Assembly: GCA_008330645.1 (NCBI GenBank)
Contig: VLTN01000039.1
Location: 124,001-188,000, forward strand
Direction of reading: 5' to 3'
Origin: Cafeteria roenbergensis
Lineage: Eukaryota; Sar; Bigyra; Bicosoecida; Cafeteriaceae
Length of the DNA: 64,000 nucleotides
The position numbers and the translations under genes were made by a program. The first letter of the stretch is position 1; every line of letters starts with the position of its first letter. Below the pieces are notes generated by a model that saw nothing but the letters and a program-made list of their open reading frames with translations, was not told the origin of the DNA and did not search any database. Of this stretch, positions 60,924-64,000 are shown in pieces.

Positions 60924-63810
60924 ATGGCCGCAGTCAACGTCGAGCTCGTGAGGCCGGAGCAGCTGCCGGCATGCTCCAGGTGGCAAATCGCGCGCCGCAG
61001 TCGAGCCTCTTTGCCGTGCCGTGGCCCCGTTGCTCGCTGGCCGATCCGCAGGTCTTCTTCCGTATTTTTGTGCGGCTCACCCACGGTATTCGCGGCACTT
61101 GCTCCCCGTCGGTGAGTGTGCTGGCGGCTTGCAAGGCGCTCCAGCAACCCGACATCTGCGGCGCACAGCTGCGGCCGGTCCCACCCCTGCGTGCTCCCGC
61201 CTTGGCGTCACCCGCCGGTCGCAGACACGTTTTGTCATCCGGGCAGCGCTCCTGCTGTATACCCTTGCCATGGTTGCCGTGCTGAGCTACTTGCACTTTG
61301 CGTTCGTCAGCGAGCCATCTGCTCTCGCCGGGCTGATCGCGAGGGCAGCCTCGGAGGCCGAGCGAGGAGGTGGCTTCCACATCCTCGAGGTGACGATGAC
61401 AGAGGCGTCGTCCGGCGTTGCGTTCGAACTTCCGAACGGGACGAGGACGGTGTGGGAAGCCCCCGACACCGCGCCGGCGGCGGACAGCGATCCGGCCAGC
61501 TGGCAGCAGCACCACGGCGCGCCCGTGGAGTGGATGCTGCGGGCCGCCCAGGGGCTCTTCGGCGGGCCCGTGTGGTCCCTGCTCAGCGGCCAGCCGCTGC
61601 CCGCCGCGCAGGCTGTGTTCGCCAGGCCAAGCAGGGCAGAGCAACACAGACCGTTTGCGGCCAGCGGAGCTGCGGTGGGGGCGCCGCCACGGCAAGCCGA
61701 CGCGGCGACTACGGGTGCCACCGGGGCCGAGCCAGATGCAGCCGCCGCTGGTGCCGCCGACGTCGCCGCGCCGCCGCCGCAGAGCGCAGCTCCGCCGGCG
61801 GACGGCGACCCACCTGCCGCCGGCGCCAGGGACCCAGCAGCTGCTCAGGCCGACGCGTTCGAGCTCGCCACGCGCCTGCTGTGGGCCGCCGTGGACCAGG
61901 CGTCCCCTGCAGCGAGGGAGGTCCTGCGGCTGCTCGCCGGAGACTGGTGGTGGGCGGCTCGAGGGGCGCAGGCGGTGGCGTCCTCTCTGCAGGGAAGGGC
62001 CCCTGCCCGCCCCTGGCCGGTCGCCTCCGCGCCGGAACAGGCCCACGCAGTGCAGAGCCAGCCCTTGTCCTTCCAGATCGCGCACCGCCGCGGGGTGCTC
62101 TACATCGCAGACGACAACGACGTGGCCGCGGGCCTTGCCCGCCGAGGGGGCTGCAACGGCAGCAGCGCGACAGGCGCCGGCGCTCCCAGGGGCGCGTGCC
62201 CGGGCCAGTCGCCGCACGCGCGAGCTGGCGCCGAGTGGCTGCGCACGGCGCGCCTCCTCGTGCCGGAGAACTACCGGGCATTCGGGTCCCCGGCCGCCCG
62301 GACCCTGCTCCGGCTCGGAGGGGGCCAGGACGTGCCGTTCATCGTGGCCGCCTTTGACGCGTTCAACGGCTCGGGGTTCGTCCGCGCCGTGCGCCGGCGA
62401 CACGTGTTCGCGCTGAGCAAGGGACACGACGTGGCGGTCGTGCGGCAGTCGGTGTCCAGCTGGCTGCTGTTCAAGTTCGGCACGCTCTGCTCCGCGCTGT
62501 TCGTGGTGTCTGCCGCGACAGGCCTGACGTCCTTCGTGTTCAACGAGACGCAGCGGCGAATGGTCCGCTTCACGCTGGCGCTGGGGCACGCGGTCCAGCG
62601 GCGTCGACCCGTGCTCCGCCTGGTCATCGCTCACTCCGTGGAGTCGCTCGTGTTCGTCCCCATCATGATCGGGCTCCTCTTCTTCATGTTCGAGTTCTTC
62701 GGGGACAAGCTCCTCGCCTTCCTCGTCTTCATGGCGCTCTGGGCTTGCGAGGTGTTCGCCGTGGTGGCATGCCGCACCGTCCAGTCCGTCCGCGTGTTTC
62801 CCGTCACCGCCCTCCTCTGCCTCACGTGGCTCATGGTGTACGTCCTCGTCTTCCCCTTTGGCCTGCACCACCTCGCCCTCGCGTGCGTCTTCTCCGCGCT
62901 CACCTGTTCCGCGTACCACCAGTGGACGTCCTTCGAGCTGCCCGCACTTGAGCACGGTCGCCTCAGCGAAGCCACGCCTCGCGAGACGATCGTGGTTTCC
63001 CCGGCCCAGGGCCTCACCGCCGACCTCATTCGCAACCTCCAGCGGGGGTCAGCGGTACTGGACGCCGGGCTTGGCATCGGGGGAGGGCGCCTGCCAATGC
63101 AAGAGGTTATCGCGGGAATGGCTGTCGGCCAGCCGGCAGTCCACCTGCGCCAGGCGCAGGTGCCCCGGCCGCCGCCACCCGCAGGCCCGCACGCGCAGGG
63201 GCAGAGTGGGACGGCCGGCCGGGCAGGGCAGCCGGGTCCCATCGCTGTCGCTGCGGCTGCGGCTGCCGTCGCAGACATGGCCGGACAGCACGCGGGGTCC
63301 GGCGCCGCGCGCCAGCTGCTCCCAGCTGAGCACCCACACCGCCCCTCGGCCTTCCCTCCCGCGGAGCTCTCTCGCTCACAGCCGGACTCGGTGCCCCGAG
63401 GCGCAGCCGCCGCATTCGAAGCAGTGGCAGCCCCTGCCGCTACACCAGCGGCGGCGACGGCGGCGGAGGCCGCAGCTGCGGCGGCGGCTGCTGCTGCTGC
63501 TGCTGCTGTCCGGCACGGGCCGATTGGGGCCGGCTCTCTGCGCAGCATCGCAGGGTCAGGGAGGGCGAGCGGCCTCTCCGCACTGTCGTCCGCGCCGCCG
63601 TCGCCCCTGGCGCGAGGGGCGGCGGCCGATCGCTCCGGGCAGCCACTGGTGCGGGACGTTGCGGCGGAGACCGGCATTGAGGACGACGACCAGCCGGTGC
63701 GGCGCCGCCGGCCTGTGCGAGCTGCATCCGAGGCCAGCGCCTCGGCGGCCCACACCAGCGCCATCAGCGCGCTGGGCAGTTTGCTCGACACCGCCGCCTC
63801 TCCGGCGTGA
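60924..63810 (+). CDS. TMEM259: Membralin (TMEM259) family ER membrane protein
   Basis: Proposed coding exons are 60924-60947 (24 nt), 61052-61111 and 61225-63810, giving 889 residues; introns GTGAGG/GTGAGT...CGCAG. An alternative start at ATG 60971 would merge the first two. The N-terminus MAAVNVELVFFRIFVRLTHG leads to a first membrane helix (AALLLYTLAMVAVL). A large lumenal region follows, with Ala/Pro-rich inserts and N-glycosylation sequons (NGT, NGS). A helix bundle at about 441-597 contains FFMFEFFGDKLLAFLVFMA and ends near TSFELPAL. These match the membralin signatures EFFNDTTTAF and HYELPAI. The roughly 290-residue C-terminal tail is disordered and Ala-rich. Membralin takes part in ER-associated degradation and in neuronal survival in animals. 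The domain call is solid; the exact 5' end is less certain. Confidence 0.8.
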
Positions 63811-63973
63811 CGCCCGTTGGCATTCTTTGCATGGCGCGCCGGCAGGACAGTCTGCAGGCGCACCCTCCCGGGTCACGGCGTGGCTCTCGCTCCCGGCTGC
63901 GCGGTCGCGATGCAGGCTGCGCGGCCGCGCTGCCGGCGCACGCAGCGAGGAAGACGAGCCCCTTTACCTGCTA

Positions 63974-64000
63974 GTGTGTGTGTGTGTGTGCGCGCGCGTG
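63974..64000. repeat. (GT)n/(CG)n dinucleotide microsatellite at window end
   Basis: An alternating purine-pyrimidine run of GT repeats passing into CG, about 170 bp beyond the membralin stop. It could adopt Z-DNA. It may continue past the window. Confidence 0.85.

Noticed and set aside
1-64000. Search for transposons, reverse transcriptases, LTRs or virus-derived genes
   Set aside because: No reverse transcriptase, integrase, transposase, capsid or polymerase motifs and no terminal repeats were recognised on either strand.

Overview
This is a GC-rich (roughly 70% by eye) stretch of nuclear DNA from a eukaryote, almost certainly a unicellular protist or alga. The evidence is spliceosomal introns in 12 of 17 genes and typical eukaryotic genes: two Rab GTPases, eIF4E, NPL4, an ELM2/PLU-1/PHD chromatin protein, chitin synthase and membralin. 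I cannot fix the lineage. A plant-type NPL4 without a zinc finger, an animal/diatom-like chitin synthase and very GC-rich introns would fit a GC-rich alga such as a haptophyte or pelagophyte, but nothing here is diagnostic. I see no tRNA, rRNA, transposon, CRISPR array or virus-derived element.

Layout. 1-1995 (-) is NPL4, cut by the window start. 2258-3691 (+) is a single protein joining an NAA80-type actin N-acetyltransferase to an ACTMAP-type actin maturation protease. 4245-7058 (+) is an IQ-motif protein of unknown role. 7435-8840 (-) is a Rab8-like GTPase. 9259-11170 (-) is a membrane-anchored RING-like protein. 11512-18822 (+) is a 2,436-residue low-complexity coiled-coil protein. 19118-20330 (-) is a divergent Rab. 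20844-25232 (+) is a second low-complexity coiled-coil protein. 25849-27067 (-) is eIF4E.

27398-43434 (+) is a giant (about 4,970-residue) ELM2/PLU-1-like/AT-hook/PHD protein. 44063-45298 (-) is a seven-finger C2H2 protein. 45633-46573 (+) is FAHD1. 47110-48140 (+) is a small membrane protein resembling complex I subunit NDUFA3. 48619-49919 (-) is a TLC-domain membrane protein. 50083-52706 (-) is transketolase. 53236-59268 (-) is chitin synthase. 60924-63810 (+) is membralin (TMEM259).

The genes are unrelated housekeeping and regulatory loci packed closely, many in head-to-head pairs 260-520 bp apart, so this is ordinary compact gene space rather than a cluster for one pathway. Gene structure is very uniform: all introns I could model end in YGCAG (nearly always CGCAG) and almost all begin GTGAG. 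Several first coding exons are tiny (7, 14 and 24 nt). Long open frames on the opposite strand of the Ala/Arg/Ser/Gly-rich genes are by-products of base composition.

The most interesting items are the NAA80-ACTMAP fusion, the ELM2/PLU-1/PHD giant whose first PHD finger is interrupted by about 500 residues, an over-represented word GGCAGAGC on both strands, and the rigid splice-site consensus. Intron-exon models were built by eye from reading frame, splice sites and remembered family sequences, with no transcript evidence.
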